From MGML01 sp034416335 (lineage in GTDB: Bacteria > Chloroflexota > Dehalococcoidia > Dehalococcoidales > UBA2162): a stretch of 64,000 nt of DNA. Positions 52,315 through 62,126 of the stretch are shown one piece after another. The notes below the pieces were generated by a model. That model was not told the origin of the DNA, did not search any database, and worked only from the letters and a program-made list of their open reading frames with translations. The stretch spans positions 62,001 to 126,000 of the forward strand of contig DAOULV010000030.1 of the NCBI GenBank assembly GCA_034416335.1, written 5' to 3'. Within the stretch, counting starts at the first letter, position 1; every line of letters starts with the position of its first letter. Position numbers and translations under genes: made by a program.

Positions 52315-52540
52315 CCTTTCGAAAAGCCTGTACGAACTAACGGAGGAATATCCCGAACTGATACCACTGCTCAAGGAAATGGGTTTCCTCGGCGTGGCAA
52401 ATCCTGTTACCAGGAATACCCTGGGTCGTATGACAACTCTACCTCAGGGCTGCGAAAAACAGGGTAAGGATTTACAGGAAGTAATTCGAGAACTCGAGGG
52501 AGTCGGCTTCACTGTGGATATGGACACGCTGGCTGAATAA
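52301..52540 (+). CDS. DUF1858 domain protein
   Basis: 79 residues, DUF1858 pattern: LSKSLYELTEEYPELIPLLKEMGF and NPVTRNTLGRMTTLPQGCEKQGKDL. Such domains usually precede hybrid-cluster or hemerythrin sensor domains; here it is a separate gene coupled to the upstream sensor by a 14-base overlap. It likely acts as the partner domain. Confidence 0.88.
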   Translation: MKKIDLSKSLYELTEEYPELIPLLKEMGFLGVANPVTRNTLGRMTTLPQGCEKQGKDLQEVIRELEGVGFTVDMDTLAE

Positions 52541-52567
52541 CCCCGTGTCTTGATACGCAAAATAAAA

Positions 52568-52642
52568 TGGCTCCCCGACTTGGACTCGAACCAAGAACCT
52601 AGCGGTTAACAGCCGCTCGCTCTACCATTGAGCTATCGGGGA
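52568..52642 (-). tRNA. tRNA-Asn (GTT), CCA encoded
   Basis: The minus strand reads TCCCCGATAGCTCAATGG..., with acceptor arms TCCCCGA / TCGGGGA, anticodon loop CTGTTAA (GTT) and T-loop GGTTCGAGTCC. Discriminator G and an encoded CCA end the gene. 75 nt. Confidence 0.97.
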
Positions 52643-52795
52643 ACATTCGTATTGAGGAAGGTATTTCTACCATTGATTATTATCGCTTTTCTCGATGTGT
52701 AAGTCAAGGTGGATTCGGTTTGATTTACTCTTCTGTGATTCGTAATAATAGAAATAACGGAACAGTGTTGAACGAAAAAATCAGGCAGAGATAGT

Positions 52796-53068
52796 ATGAA
52801 TCACGTACGTAAACTGACTTTACCGAGTGGCATCCAGGCAGGAATATTGCACCTGGATGAAATTATGAGTGAGGTTGCCGATTCGGGACTGACCAGTGCC
52901 GAAGAGATAAAAACGGAGCTGCTTGCAAAAGTAAAGGAAAGTAATTACGTTGCTTCAGGAGTAGAGAGCGATTACGCATCGGCGTTGCTGGAAGAATATC
53001 TGCACAGGTATGATAAATCAAGCTCAGCGACTAAGAAAGTGAAGCATAAAAAACCTCATGCTGGCTGA
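52796..53068 (+). CDS. Small conserved-looking protein of unknown function
   Basis: 90 residues; not assigned to a named family. The pattern IQAGILHLDEIMSEVADSGL...EEIKTELLAKVKESNYVASGVESDYASALLEEYLHRY has helical character and an NYV turn that I recall from small proteins of anaerobes, but no name is supported. C-terminal tail rich in Lys. The ribosome site is GGCAGAGATAGT. Independent gene after the tRNA. Confidence 0.6.
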   Translation: MNHVRKLTLPSGIQAGILHLDEIMSEVADSGLTSAEEIKTELLAKVKESNYVASGVESDYASALLEEYLHRYDKSSSATKKVKHKKPHAG

Positions 53069-53130
53069 GTGCTCGGCTGATGAGGTATTGATGGCTGGTC
53101 CAGCCACAAAGAGAATCCGGGAGTATCTAT

Positions 53131-53451
53131 ATGGCGGGTGACGAGGGATTTTTACAACACGTAATGGAATTGCTGGAGCCGATAAGAGGAGTCACAAGCC
53201 GGGCGATGTTCGGCGGATACGGTATTTTCCACGATGACGATATGTTTGCCCTGATATCGAGTTCCACGCTTTACTTCAAGGTTGATGAGACGAATCTTGC
53301 TCGTTACGAGGAAGCTGGCTCCGAAAAGTTCAATCCGATGCCTTATTACCAGGTTCCCGAAGATGTAATGGAGAGCCGCGAGGATTTCCTGGAATGGGCG
53401 GAAGTTTCGATAGATATCGGGCATAAAACCGCTAAAAAGAAGAGGCGCTAA
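53131..53451 (+). CDS. TfoX N-terminal domain protein
   Basis: 106 residues with the TfoX_N pattern: VTSRAMFGGYGIFHDDDMFALIS and LYFKVDETNLARYEEAGSEKF, then MPYYQVPEDVMESREDFLEWA. The second TfoX domain found in competence regulators is absent, so it is a stand-alone domain of unknown function, common in bacteria. Confidence 0.92.
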   Translation: MAGDEGFLQHVMELLEPIRGVTSRAMFGGYGIFHDDDMFALISSSTLYFKVDETNLARYEEAGSEKFNPMPYYQVPEDVMESREDFLEWAEVSIDIGHKTAKKKRR

Positions 53452-53465
53452 AGGCAGGTTCTTCA

Positions 53466-53479
53466 CTCCTCGCAATGAC
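53466..53479. repeat. Half-copy of family A repeat
   Basis: CTCCTCGCAATGAC equals the right end of the 3554-3662 element, including the terminal repeat. No left half was found. Confidence 0.5.
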
Positions 53480-53538
53480 AGATATACGTGATTACTCGTC
53501 TTCTGGTCATATTAGCTCTGAAAAAGTGGCAAATAATA

Positions 53539-53563
53539 ACATCGGGAGAATTGAGCCCGATGT
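53539..53563. other. Small hairpin in the TfoX-epimerase gap
   Basis: ACATCGGG pairs with CCCGATGT over a 9-nt loop. No clear T-tract; possible weak terminator. Nothing else is seen in 53480-53671 except the ribosome site of the next gene. Confidence 0.4.
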
Positions 53564-53671
53564 CCCTGATATTTAGTCGGTTTCTCTTTCCTTGCGATAC
53601 CGGTAAGTGATATACTTCACACAAAATATCCGGCGATAACCTGTTGCCGGACAGTCTCAGAGGTGAAGCTG

Positions 53672-54670
53672 ATGGATGATTACCGGAAAGAGTACAGGGA
53701 TAAGACTATCCTGATTACCGGCGGTGCCGGCTGCATCGGGTCGAACCTTACAAGAGCCCTGATAAATGCCGGAGCGGCCAGAATCACGGTTCTAGATGAC
53801 CTTTCAGCCGCTGCCAGGTGGAATGTGCCCGATGACCCGGGCGTGCTGTTCATCAAAGGCAGTATTCTCGACGATGAGGTTATGAAGAGGGTCTATTCGT
53901 CCGGTATCGACTACGTTTTTCACCTCGCGGCACATTTTGCCAACCAGAATTCGGTGGACAATCCAGAGACCGACCTGCTGGTGAACGGACAGGGTACCAT
54001 TAAAGTACTGCAGTACGCTCATCTGTCCGGAGTCAAACGGGTAGTATTCGCTTCCTCGGGCTGCTCGGTTTACGGCAGCCGGGCACCTTTACCTCTAAAG
54101 GAGGACTTTGTTTCCCTTCACCTGGATACACCTTATATGATTACCAAGCTACTCGGTGAGTGTTACTGTAACTTCTTCGGCAGTTATTACGGCCTGCCGG
54201 TTGCCATAGCTCGTTATTTTAATGTCTACGGACCCGGTGAGATACCCGGCGCGTATCGCAACGTGATTCCCAACTTTATATGGTGGGCTCTCCAGAAAAA
54301 ACCGCTTCCCATAACCGGCACGGGAGAGGAGACCAGGGATTATACCTTCGTTGAGGATATCGTAGACGGCACCCTGCGACTGGGTATCATCCCGGAAGCA
54401 GTCGGCGACGCGTTTAACCTGGCTTCCGAGAAGGAAACGACGGTAATGGAAATAGCAAACCTTGTTAATGAAATCACGGGTAATGATGCCGGAGTAAAGA
54501 TTGTCCCGCGAAGGGGTTGGGATACTATCACTAAACGCAGGGCTTCGATAGAGAAAGCACATCGTGTACTCGGCTACGAGCCAAAAATGAAGGTACAGGA
54601 CGGCATTAAATACGTATATCAGTGGATTCTGGATAATCGCGAACATATAGAAGAATCTGCAAGGTATTAG
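53672..54670 (+). CDS. NDP-sugar epimerase/dehydratase (GalE-like)
   Basis: 332 residues. Extended SDR with ILITGGAGCIGSNLTRALINAG and the catalytic pattern FASSGCSVYG...PYMITKLLGE (Ser, and Tyr/Lys in YMITK). NVYGPG and GTGEETRDYTFVEDIVDGTLRL are typical of UDP-sugar 4-epimerases and dehydratases. The start at 53672 has AGAGGTGAAG upstream; a GTG 9 bases earlier is an alternative. First gene of the glycan locus. Confidence 0.92.
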   Translation: MDDYRKEYRDKTILITGGAGCIGSNLTRALINAGAARITVLDDLSAAARWNVPDDPGVLFIKGSILDDEVMKRVYSSGIDYVFHLAAHFANQNSVDNPETDLLVNGQGTIKVLQYAHLSGVKRVVFASSGCSVYGSRAPLPLKEDFVSLHLDTPYMITKLLGECYCNFFGSYYGLPVAIARYFNVYGPGEIPGAYRNVIPNFIWWALQKKPLPITGTGEETRDYTFVEDIVDGTLRLGIIPEAVGDAFNLASEKETTVMEIANLVNEITGNDAGVKIVPRRGWDTITKRRASIEKAHRVLGYEPKMKVQDGIKYVYQWILDNREHIEESARY

Positions 54671-54693
54671 CTGCTTGAATTCCAGAGTAAATT

Positions 54694-55755
54694 ATGAAAG
54701 ATAAGCTGAAAGTCGGAATAGTCGGCTGCGGTGCAATAGCCGGGATCCGTCATATTCCGGGATTTTTAAGGCTGAAAGATAAAGTAGAATTAGCGGCGGT
54801 ATGTGACAGGAACGAGAGTCTGGCCGCCGATACTGCACGTAAATTCGGGATTCCGAAATCATATCCCGGTCTGACGGAAATGCTGGCTGCGGAAAAACCT
54901 GATATCATCGATATCTGCACCCCGCCGCAGACACACGCAGCGATTACAATCGAAGCACTGAATGGCGGGTCCAATGTACTGCTGGAAAAACCGATGGCGC
55001 TGAAAACGTCGGACTGCGATGAAATGCTTGCAGCGGCAAAGGAGAGTAGCCGTACGCTCGGAGTAATACACAACCAGCTTTTCTATCCTCCGGTTATAAA
55101 AGCCAGGAGAATGGTTAACGAGGGGGCGATTGGCGATTTTATAGGTATGCGGATACTGATGTCGGACCCGCAGGATGAGATGATTATGCGGGAAGACTAC
55201 TGGATACACAAGTTACCGGGCGGTGTGATTGGAGAAACAGGACCTCACCCGGTGTATAAATCGATTGCATTCATCGGCAATGTCAGGGACGCGGACGTTT
55301 TTGCCAGCAGACGGCTCGAACATCCGTGGGCGCCTTTCGACGAGTTCCGGATTGAGATGGAAGGAGAGAAGGGTTACAGCTCGATACTGATCTCCTACAG
55401 CAGCAACAGGCGTGCTTCGACGATAGACATACTCGGAACGGAAGGAGCATTGCACCTGGACCTTCTCTCGATGCAGACGATATATCAGGGGAAAAACAGG
55501 AAAATGACACCGGTTTCGCTGGCAGGTAACGCACTGGGAACAGCTTGCCGGATGGTAGGGGGAGTAGCCGGAAATGCAATCAGGGTGCTGACCGGACAGG
55601 GAGCATTTTACGGGCATAACACCATTATATCCGGATATGTGGACAGTATTATAAACGGCACCGAACCCCCGATAACGGGAGAAGACGGTAGGGAAACGAC
55701 AAGAGCCCTGGAGATGGTCGTTAAGAAACTGCAGGATAAATACGGTACAGACTGA
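54694..55755 (+). CDS. Gfo/Idh/MocA-family oxidoreductase
   Basis: 353 residues. NAD(P)-binding KVGIVGCGAIAGIRHIPGF, dinucleotide region DICTPPQTHAAITIEALNGGSNVLLEKPMAL (the EKP motif) and IHNQLFYPPVIKARRM. Likely reduces or oxidises a sugar nucleotide made by the preceding epimerase, as in many surface-glycan loci. Length is normal. 23 bp downstream of the epimerase. Confidence 0.92.
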   Translation: MKDKLKVGIVGCGAIAGIRHIPGFLRLKDKVELAAVCDRNESLAADTARKFGIPKSYPGLTEMLAAEKPDIIDICTPPQTHAAITIEALNGGSNVLLEKPMALKTSDCDEMLAAAKESSRTLGVIHNQLFYPPVIKARRMVNEGAIGDFIGMRILMSDPQDEMIMREDYWIHKLPGGVIGETGPHPVYKSIAFIGNVRDADVFASRRLEHPWAPFDEFRIEMEGEKGYSSILISYSSNRRASTIDILGTEGALHLDLLSMQTIYQGKNRKMTPVSLAGNALGTACRMVGGVAGNAIRVLTGQGAFYGHNTIISGYVDSIINGTEPPITGEDGRETTRALEMVVKKLQDKYGTD

Positions 55756-55875
55756 TAACCTGAGACTTAGTATTAAGTACGGTAATCTTACTTTAAGAAC
55801 ATCTGCTCGACAGGAAGTGAATATTAAGTAGTCGCGATAAACTCAGGATTTTACGGTTGATCTCAAGGTGAAAAA

Positions 55876-56973
55876 ATGCATCAGAAAAGAAAGAAACCCA
55901 TAATAGCTTTCTTGGGATCACTTCCGCCTCCTTTCGGTGGCAATACGGTGCATTTGCAGAGGTTACTGGAAAAATTGGAAGAGCTGGGTATCGATTATAC
56001 AGTGTATGATCTGCTAAACAGAAAGAAAACGTCATCTTCTGCTAAGAATAACAATATCAGATATTATCTTCTATGGTTGTTTATGTATTTTCTTACATCA
56101 AAGGATGATTTGATATGTTGTTACTACGTGGACTGGAAAATCAGGGTTCTTGTCGGATTGATGAGCTTGAGGAGAAAAAAAACTCTGTTGACAGTAGCCG
56201 GGCAAAATCTACAGGATTCACTGGATTCGTCAAACTGGCTGAAAACGAAAATCATCGTATTTACCCTGAGACGTTATTCTTACATCATTGCGCACAATGA
56301 GAAAATCAGGCAGCTTTGCCTAGAACTTGGAGTGAATACAGAGCGTATATCAATAATCCCTCATTTCATTCCTCCTACCGTTAAACAGGAAGAGATAGAC
56401 CAGATACCAGAATCAGTATGGAAATACATTGCTACTCACAATCCTGTAATTACTGCTAATGCGTTCAGGTTAAGGTTCTATGAGGGTGAGGATCTTTATG
56501 GTCTTGATCTGTGTGTGGAGTTGTGCGAAAAACTCCACACAGATTATCCCGAAACAGGATTCGTATTTTGCCTCCCACAGATCGGAGAAAGCAAATATTT
56601 TGAAACAATCAAGCAGGTGATTAATGAAAAAGGGATAGAGGACAATTTTCTGTTTGTTACTGAACCTTTTCAGTTCTATCCAATATTAATGAAAAGTCAC
56701 CTGTTCCTGAGGCCGACAAATACAGACGGCGATGCTGTTTCGCTTAGAGAAGCCCTGTTTTTCGGAGTTCCGTCAGTAGCCAGTGATGTCATTCCAAGGC
56801 CAAAAGGCACGATAATTTTCAAGAACCGGGATATAGATGATTTAACCAGATGTGTGAGAGAAATCCTTGGTAATTACACTAAGTACAAAGCGAAATGTAA
56901 AACACTTGAGCTTGAGGACAACGTGACTCCGTTAATCGATGTATTTCAGGAACTGGTTTCTCACTCCGATTAG
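55876..56973 (+). CDS. Glycosyltransferase, GT4-like
   Basis: 365 residues of the GT-B fold. N-terminal IAFLGSLPPPFGGNTVHLQRLLEKL matches the sugar-acceptor domain entry seen in GT4. The C-domain contains LFLRPTNTDGDAVSLREALFFGVPSVASDVIPRP, the donor-site motif with the E-x7-E-like acidic residues. A short hydrophobic run near residue 60-70 (YYLLWLFMYFL) may touch the membrane. Ribosome site AAGGTGAAAAA. Confidence 0.85.
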   Translation: MHQKRKKPIIAFLGSLPPPFGGNTVHLQRLLEKLEELGIDYTVYDLLNRKKTSSSAKNNNIRYYLLWLFMYFLTSKDDLICCYYVDWKIRVLVGLMSLRRKKTLLTVAGQNLQDSLDSSNWLKTKIIVFTLRRYSYIIAHNEKIRQLCLELGVNTERISIIPHFIPPTVKQEEIDQIPESVWKYIATHNPVITANAFRLRFYEGEDLYGLDLCVELCEKLHTDYPETGFVFCLPQIGESKYFETIKQVINEKGIEDNFLFVTEPFQFYPILMKSHLFLRPTNTDGDAVSLREALFFGVPSVASDVIPRPKGTIIFKNRDIDDLTRCVREILGNYTKYKAKCKTLELEDNVTPLIDVFQELVSHSD

Positions 56974-56999
56974 ATTTGTATTATCAGGATTAGTCTAAA

Positions 57000-57767
57000 G
57001 TGCAGGATAGTAATACCGGTAAAAGACACTGGGAAAACAGATGGGAAAGCGGTTCTCTTTCCCGTTTTACAGGACTCGAAAAATATCTTGCCATTAACCG
57101 GCGACTAGATAAACTATACAAGAGACATTTAGAGAGAGGGGAGAAGAAAATCCTGGAGATTGGTTGTGCGAGGGGTAAACAGCTTATTTATTTCGCCAAA
57201 GAGTTCGGATATGACGTATACGGGGTAGATATTTCTGAAAAAGGAGTAGAAATCGCCAAGAATAATCTTGAGACGGCAGGGATCCAGGGTACTATTCTTT
57301 GCCAGGATATATTTCAAACAACTTTAGAGGAAAAATCATTCGATATTGTTTACTCGATGGGATTGATCGAGCATTTTGAAAACCCGTCAGATATAATTAA
57401 CGTTCATCTCCGGTTGTTGAAAGAAGGTGGGATATTACTGATTAGCATTCCAAATTATAAAAAAAGCTTGTCTTATATGCTTTTCAAGATATTTGGCAAA
57501 GAAAAGGAACTGATAAATACACATAATCTGAGTATCATGGATAAAAACGTTTTTCGAGACCTGTTTGCGGGAAAGAATATAGAAGTGTTGATGCTTGATT
57601 ATTTTGGACCGGTAGATATCACCTCAGTTTTCGGTTTTATCAAGTTCAAAATTCTCTTATACCCGGCCCATCTGTTGAACCAGATTTTAGGATATCTAAC
57701 GTTTTTCATGCCAGGCTCAGCATTTTTGTCCCCATACCTGGTACTGGTAGCCACGAAGGTGAAATAG
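57000..57767 (+). CDS. SAM-dependent methyltransferase
   Basis: 255 residues, GTG start. SAM motif ILEIGCARGKQLIYFAKEFG, then VYGVDISEKGVEIAKNNL, SFDIVYSMGLIEHFENPSDII and LLKEGGILLISIPNYKKSL. The C-terminal half has a hydrophobic stretch (about 200-240). A sugar or lipid-linked acceptor is likely from its place in the glycan locus. It is flanked by two glycosyltransferase genes. Confidence 0.9.
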   Translation: MQDSNTGKRHWENRWESGSLSRFTGLEKYLAINRRLDKLYKRHLERGEKKILEIGCARGKQLIYFAKEFGYDVYGVDISEKGVEIAKNNLETAGIQGTILCQDIFQTTLEEKSFDIVYSMGLIEHFENPSDIINVHLRLLKEGGILLISIPNYKKSLSYMLFKIFGKEKELINTHNLSIMDKNVFRDLFAGKNIEVLMLDYFGPVDITSVFGFIKFKILLYPAHLLNQILGYLTFFMPGSAFLSPYLVLVATKVK

Positions 57768-57771
57768 GAAA

Positions 57772-58965
57772 ATGGATCAGACAAAAGGTACGTCAAGGAA
57801 AAATCAAGGGAAAACTCCGCTACTGACTATAGTCAGTTCGGGTCTGGATCTCGATATTTCAACTTTCCTGCCGGATTTTCTAAAAGTAATACAGCAGGCA
57901 TTCCAGGGGAAAATCAATGTTATCATGTCACGAGTTCCCATGAATAAGCAATCGATGTTCGGCGAAAATATTAATATTAAGTATCTGGTGGTTGAAAATA
58001 AAGATAAAACAGGTGGTCTGGGTTATAGAATTATTACCTATATAGTGACACAAATCAGAGTGACATTTACTCTGATTACTCAGAGACGGGCCGATGCCTA
58101 TTTCTTTTTTCTTTCACAGTCAATGATTTTACCTATCTTCGTAACTAAAATGTTAAGGAGGAAGGTGATACTGATATTAGGAGCTTCGATCAGTGACTTA
58201 GTGACCTTCAGAAATGATTACCTGATGAAATTACCCGGGATAGAAGAAAAGTGCAGCCTGTACCTTTGCGATCACATTGTACTGTATTCGAAACACCTCA
58301 TAGAAATGTGGAATTTACAAAAATACGAAAATAAAATTTCTGTTGTTCACAGGCAATTTATAGATTTCCATGAATTTCAGCCTTTTATTAAGGTAGGAGA
58401 TAGAGAAAATCTGATAGGATTTATGGGGCGTTTCAGCCAGGAGAAGGGTATATTGGAATTCATGCAGGCGATTCCCGGAGTACTTGAGGTGAAAGATAAT
58501 GTACGTTTCCTGGTAGGGGGCTCGGGTACGCTGGAAGAAGAAGTGCGCGATTATGCCGGTGATAATAAACTACAGGACAAAGTTGAGTTCACCGGATGGA
58601 TTCCTCACGATAAGCTTGCCGGGTATATTAACAAACTGAAACTTCTGGTGTTGCCTTCATATACGGAAGGATTACCCTCGATTGTACTGGAAGCCATGGC
58701 TTGTGGTACACCCGTTCTGGCTACTCCTGTCGGAGCTGTCCCTGATATGATAATTAATGATGAAAACGGTTTTCTTATGATGGAGAATACTCCTGAATCA
58801 ATAACAAGAAATATTATACGAGCATTGGATTTCCCATATCTTGAGAGGATATCAGAGAATGCTTATACTTATGTGACCACAGAATTTAGCTTTGATGCAG
58901 CGGTTCGTGGTTATCGTGAGCTTATGCTGAAATTTATTCCTTGGTATCTGGAAATCCAGAAATGA
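57772..58965 (+). CDS. Glycosyltransferase family 4
   Basis: 397 residues, GT-B fold. Donor domain: IGFMGRFSQEKGILEFMQAIPGVLE, FLVGGSGTLEEEVRDYAGDNKLQDKVEFTGWI, and PSYTEGLPSIVLEAMACGTPVLATPVGAVPDMI, where E-x7-E marks the GT4 site. N-terminal acceptor domain contains a hydrophobic piece (SMILPIFVTKMLRRKVILILGAS). 4 bp after the methyltransferase, so same operon. Confidence 0.93.
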   Translation: MDQTKGTSRKNQGKTPLLTIVSSGLDLDISTFLPDFLKVIQQAFQGKINVIMSRVPMNKQSMFGENINIKYLVVENKDKTGGLGYRIITYIVTQIRVTFTLITQRRADAYFFFLSQSMILPIFVTKMLRRKVILILGASISDLVTFRNDYLMKLPGIEEKCSLYLCDHIVLYSKHLIEMWNLQKYENKISVVHRQFIDFHEFQPFIKVGDRENLIGFMGRFSQEKGILEFMQAIPGVLEVKDNVRFLVGGSGTLEEEVRDYAGDNKLQDKVEFTGWIPHDKLAGYINKLKLLVLPSYTEGLPSIVLEAMACGTPVLATPVGAVPDMIINDENGFLMMENTPESITRNIIRALDFPYLERISENAYTYVTTEFSFDAAVRGYRELMLKFIPWYLEIQK

Positions 58966-58987
58966 CGAATATAGTGTCCTGAAGAAC

Positions 58988-60571
58988 TCAACGAGTCTGA
59001 TAGACAGAATACAATTGATTCTCATAAATTACAGCATAGGGACTTAGATCGTAAATCCAACCCTTATCGGTAAGAGCTTCCAGTACAGTCTTATTCACTA
59101 TAATTAGTTCTAGGTTGTATTTTTCAACTAGCATCTTTAAATCAGTATTGGGGTAAGGGTATTCTTCGAACAACATTCCGAACACCTGTGATTCCAACCA
59201 CTTGCTGCTAACCGGGAATAATACTTTATTATCAGTTCGATAAGCCAGGTACATATCCAGTTGACTTAGACCGGCGAGAATATTCTTACCCTGAATATTA
59301 TTTACCCTGAACCAGTCATATAATTCTTGCTTAAGTCGCTGATTATCCGAATCAGTTTTGCGATATATACCCAGTTGGACAATAGTAACTATATAAAATA
59401 GAAGGTGAGAGGATATCAGCAATGCAATAGCCAGGTAATTTATAACCGGGTCAGTGTCAGTCCTTAACATAAAGAACGATAGCAGAATGGCCTGTGCCGG
59501 TATGCTATGTTCCAGATAACGCTCTGCCTCTCCCAGGAAGAGGAGTGGTTTCATGGAAATCAGGACAAAAATAACGAAACTGGTTGCTACCCAGGAAGTA
59601 AAGAATAGGGGTATATCGTTTGATATGGTGTAAGAGAAATTAATAATGATAAAGTATGCCAATAAAGGTATTGGCATATCTCTTGTTATCAGGATAATAA
59701 TGGCATTGTTATGCAGGATGTAAAGGCAGTTTTTCCCGAAGTCACGGAGCTTTCGATTCATAACACTGGTGAGAATATCTTTGAACGGTGTCAGGGAATT
59801 TCGGCGGTGTACAGGTAGGATACTTAAAAACCTTTTATAGAAGATAACGTGTTTAATATGAGCTATCAGTACTATCTTATAATGTCCTTTGGACAGGATA
59901 AGAGCAGCGACAATGCTTAGAAATGGGAGTAACAGTAGAAGTGGGGATCGTAACAGGATTGCCAGGATAATAGAGAAGAACAGTAATACCTGAGTGCTGA
60001 ACCTGCTGGTTAATAATGTTAGCCCACCAAAGATGCAAGACAGAAAAGCAGCCCACCAGGTTCCTTCCCAGTAGAAAATAGCGACTGAAAACAGGGTCAG
60101 AGTGATAAATAACTCGCCCAGAATACGGGGAGTAGCCTCATAGGCTCTTGGGCCGATCCCGATATATAGCAAGGCGGGAGACGAGGCAAAAAGTAAAGCA
60201 GCAATAATTGCTACCAGTGAAGGATTGGATACTAACGAAGAAAACTCAGCTTGCTGCATAACGTACAGAGTAAAGAAATATATCAGTATCACATGAACGG
60301 TATCTATCACGGCACCGTAAAATGGCGTCAGGCGTTCTCTGGTTGACTTTGGCAGCAGAGCAAGCAGATAGTGATAGAGTACAGGTATAATACATGGTCC
60401 GGATTCCTGGAATCCTTTTTGTTCTTGGGGATATTTAAACTTTCCCTCTCTTATCATGTCAGCAACCAGTAAATGATAAGCCTGGTCGGCACCACTGAAC
60501 CGTACTCTCAACATTCCCGGTATTACTCTCAGAAGAAAGGTGAGTATTATTACGCCAATAAATTCAATCAT
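58988..60571 (-). CDS. Multi-pass membrane protein, possible GT-C glycosyltransferase
   Basis: 527 residues with about ten membrane helices and a C-terminal soluble part of about 120 residues. The N-terminal loop LRVRFSGADQAYHLLVADMIREGKF resembles the first loop of dolichol- or undecaprenyl-dependent GT-C enzymes, where an Asp in a D-x-x-YH pattern binds the lipid donor. GT-C membership is inferred. The C-terminal part contains the family-like DWFRVNNIQGKNILAGLSQLDMYLAYRT. It faces the preceding GT4 gene, 23 bp apart. Confidence 0.7.
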   Translation of the reverse strand: MIEFIGVIILTFLLRVIPGMLRVRFSGADQAYHLLVADMIREGKFKYPQEQKGFQESGPCIIPVLYHYLLALLPKSTRERLTPFYGAVIDTVHVILIYFFTLYVMQQAEFSSLVSNPSLVAIIAALLFASSPALLYIGIGPRAYEATPRILGELFITLTLFSVAIFYWEGTWWAAFLSCIFGGLTLLTSRFSTQVLLFFSIILAILLRSPLLLLLPFLSIVAALILSKGHYKIVLIAHIKHVIFYKRFLSILPVHRRNSLTPFKDILTSVMNRKLRDFGKNCLYILHNNAIIILITRDMPIPLLAYFIIINFSYTISNDIPLFFTSWVATSFVIFVLISMKPLLFLGEAERYLEHSIPAQAILLSFFMLRTDTDPVINYLAIALLISSHLLFYIVTIVQLGIYRKTDSDNQRLKQELYDWFRVNNIQGKNILAGLSQLDMYLAYRTDNKVLFPVSSKWLESQVFGMLFEEYPYPNTDLKMLVEKYNLELIIVNKTVLEALTDKGWIYDLSPYAVIYENQLYSVYQTR

Positions 60572-60573
60572 TT

Positions 60574-62067
60574 TTAAGTTTGGTCCCTTGATTTAAAGAT
60601 TGGAATGATAGTGCCTGCGGCTTTTTGCTTGAGAAGGCTGAGTCCTGATGATAACTCTCCCGGCGGCATACACTTCCATAGTCCCAGAAATAAAAAACCT
60701 AGTTCCACCAGTTTGCATCCTACTCTTAACGGAGTATTAGTAATTTCATCGATGAGGATTGTCAGGGGTATAGCAACAAGAAGTAGTGAATTTATACTCA
60801 ATAGCTTTTTAATTTCATAATCGATATGATAGTTTCGCTGTGCAAAGTAGAGTTCCGAGACCAGTGCTGCAGCACTGGAGAGTAAAGTAGCTATGGTGGC
60901 TCCCATGATTCCGATATAGGGAACGAGAATAAAAAGGCTAATGATACCAATAATAACGCCTATCAGGAAAGCGGCAGTATTCAGGTAGGTTTTCTTTACG
61001 ATACCCAAACTGATACCAGCCACGTTAAACATTCCGTCAAGTACCAGGGCTAAAGCCAGGGGACCGATGTACGTAATAGCCTTCCAGTAAGTGTCCGGCA
61101 TCAGGATGTGGACAATCTCGTTTGAGAAAATTACGATTACTATGGCTACGGTAGTTAAAAATGCTGTTAAATAGGTCATCACCTTGGAATATATTATCTT
61201 GTGATTCTCGTCGTGAATTAACGACATTGCAAAAGGCGTCCAGGCAAGCCGGAAGGAAGAAACAACCAGCAATATCACCGAACTTATTCTTATCGCAGAA
61301 CTAAAAATCCCGACACCGCCCAACCCTATCAGGGGAAGCAGTAGAAATCTGTTAATATAATTCCTGAACCAGCCCACTATTCCGGTAGGAGTAAGAGGAA
61401 TTCCGTAAGCAAGGATATCCTTCGCGTGGATGCGAGAAAAAGCGAAGGTCAGGAATTTCCTGTTCAGCAGAAATGCAACTATGTTTACTGCTATGCTGCT
61501 TATCAGTGTTCCAAGAAAAACTCCTTCCACTCCTTTGTCCATATAAATAACAAAGAATATACTTAACAGTGCTGAAAGCACCACGTTCCCGACTGCTAAG
61601 ACGGAATACTTAACTGATTCTCGTCTGAACCTGAATATAAGCAGTTGATAACCTGATATTGTAGTTAATAATACGATACATAATGCCAGAGAAATTGGCG
61701 TTCCGTATACCGGAGAGGAGAACAGGAGTTGAGAAATTTGAACCCTCCAGATGAAGCCACCAAGTGCAGTAAGAGTTGCCAGAGGAAGTAACAATAATAA
61801 ACCACTGGATATGAGAATTTGCCGTTGTCTGCCGGTAGTTTCATAGTAGTACCGGGCGGTACCGGAGGCTATTTGTAAACTGACAATTGCTGATAACAGA
61901 GCCTGAGTAGAAAGGATTATTTCAATGACCCCGTATTCTTCCGGGGAGAAAACTCTTGTATAAATTGGGAGGAGAAGTATGCCGGCAAAAGTATTACCTA
62001 TATTACTCAACCCATAAATAAATAGGTCCTTTGTAAGTCGCCCCAGGTGTTCGAAGACCCCTGTCAT
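60574..62067 (-). CDS. Wzx-type polysaccharide flippase
   Basis: 497 residues with 14 predicted hydrophobic helices. The beginning LTKDLFIYGLSNIGNTFAGILLLPIYTRVFSPEEYGVIEI matches the MOP/polysaccharide-biosynthesis flippase entry. It moves lipid-linked glycan across the membrane. The gene lies 2 bp before the GT-C-like gene on the same strand. Confidence 0.92.
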   Translation of the reverse strand: MTGVFEHLGRLTKDLFIYGLSNIGNTFAGILLLPIYTRVFSPEEYGVIEIILSTQALLSAIVSLQIASGTARYYYETTGRQRQILISSGLLLLLPLATLTALGGFIWRVQISQLLFSSPVYGTPISLALCIVLLTTISGYQLLIFRFRRESVKYSVLAVGNVVLSALLSIFFVIYMDKGVEGVFLGTLISSIAVNIVAFLLNRKFLTFAFSRIHAKDILAYGIPLTPTGIVGWFRNYINRFLLLPLIGLGGVGIFSSAIRISSVILLVVSSFRLAWTPFAMSLIHDENHKIIYSKVMTYLTAFLTTVAIVIVIFSNEIVHILMPDTYWKAITYIGPLALALVLDGMFNVAGISLGIVKKTYLNTAAFLIGVIIGIISLFILVPYIGIMGATIATLLSSAAALVSELYFAQRNYHIDYEIKKLLSINSLLLVAIPLTILIDEITNTPLRVGCKLVELGFLFLGLWKCMPPGELSSGLSLLKQKAAGTIIPIFKSRDQT

Positions 62068-62126
62068 TTAGTCCCTCATTACTAATATTGGAATTACATT
62101 GACCACATATTTTCGTTTTCCGTTAT

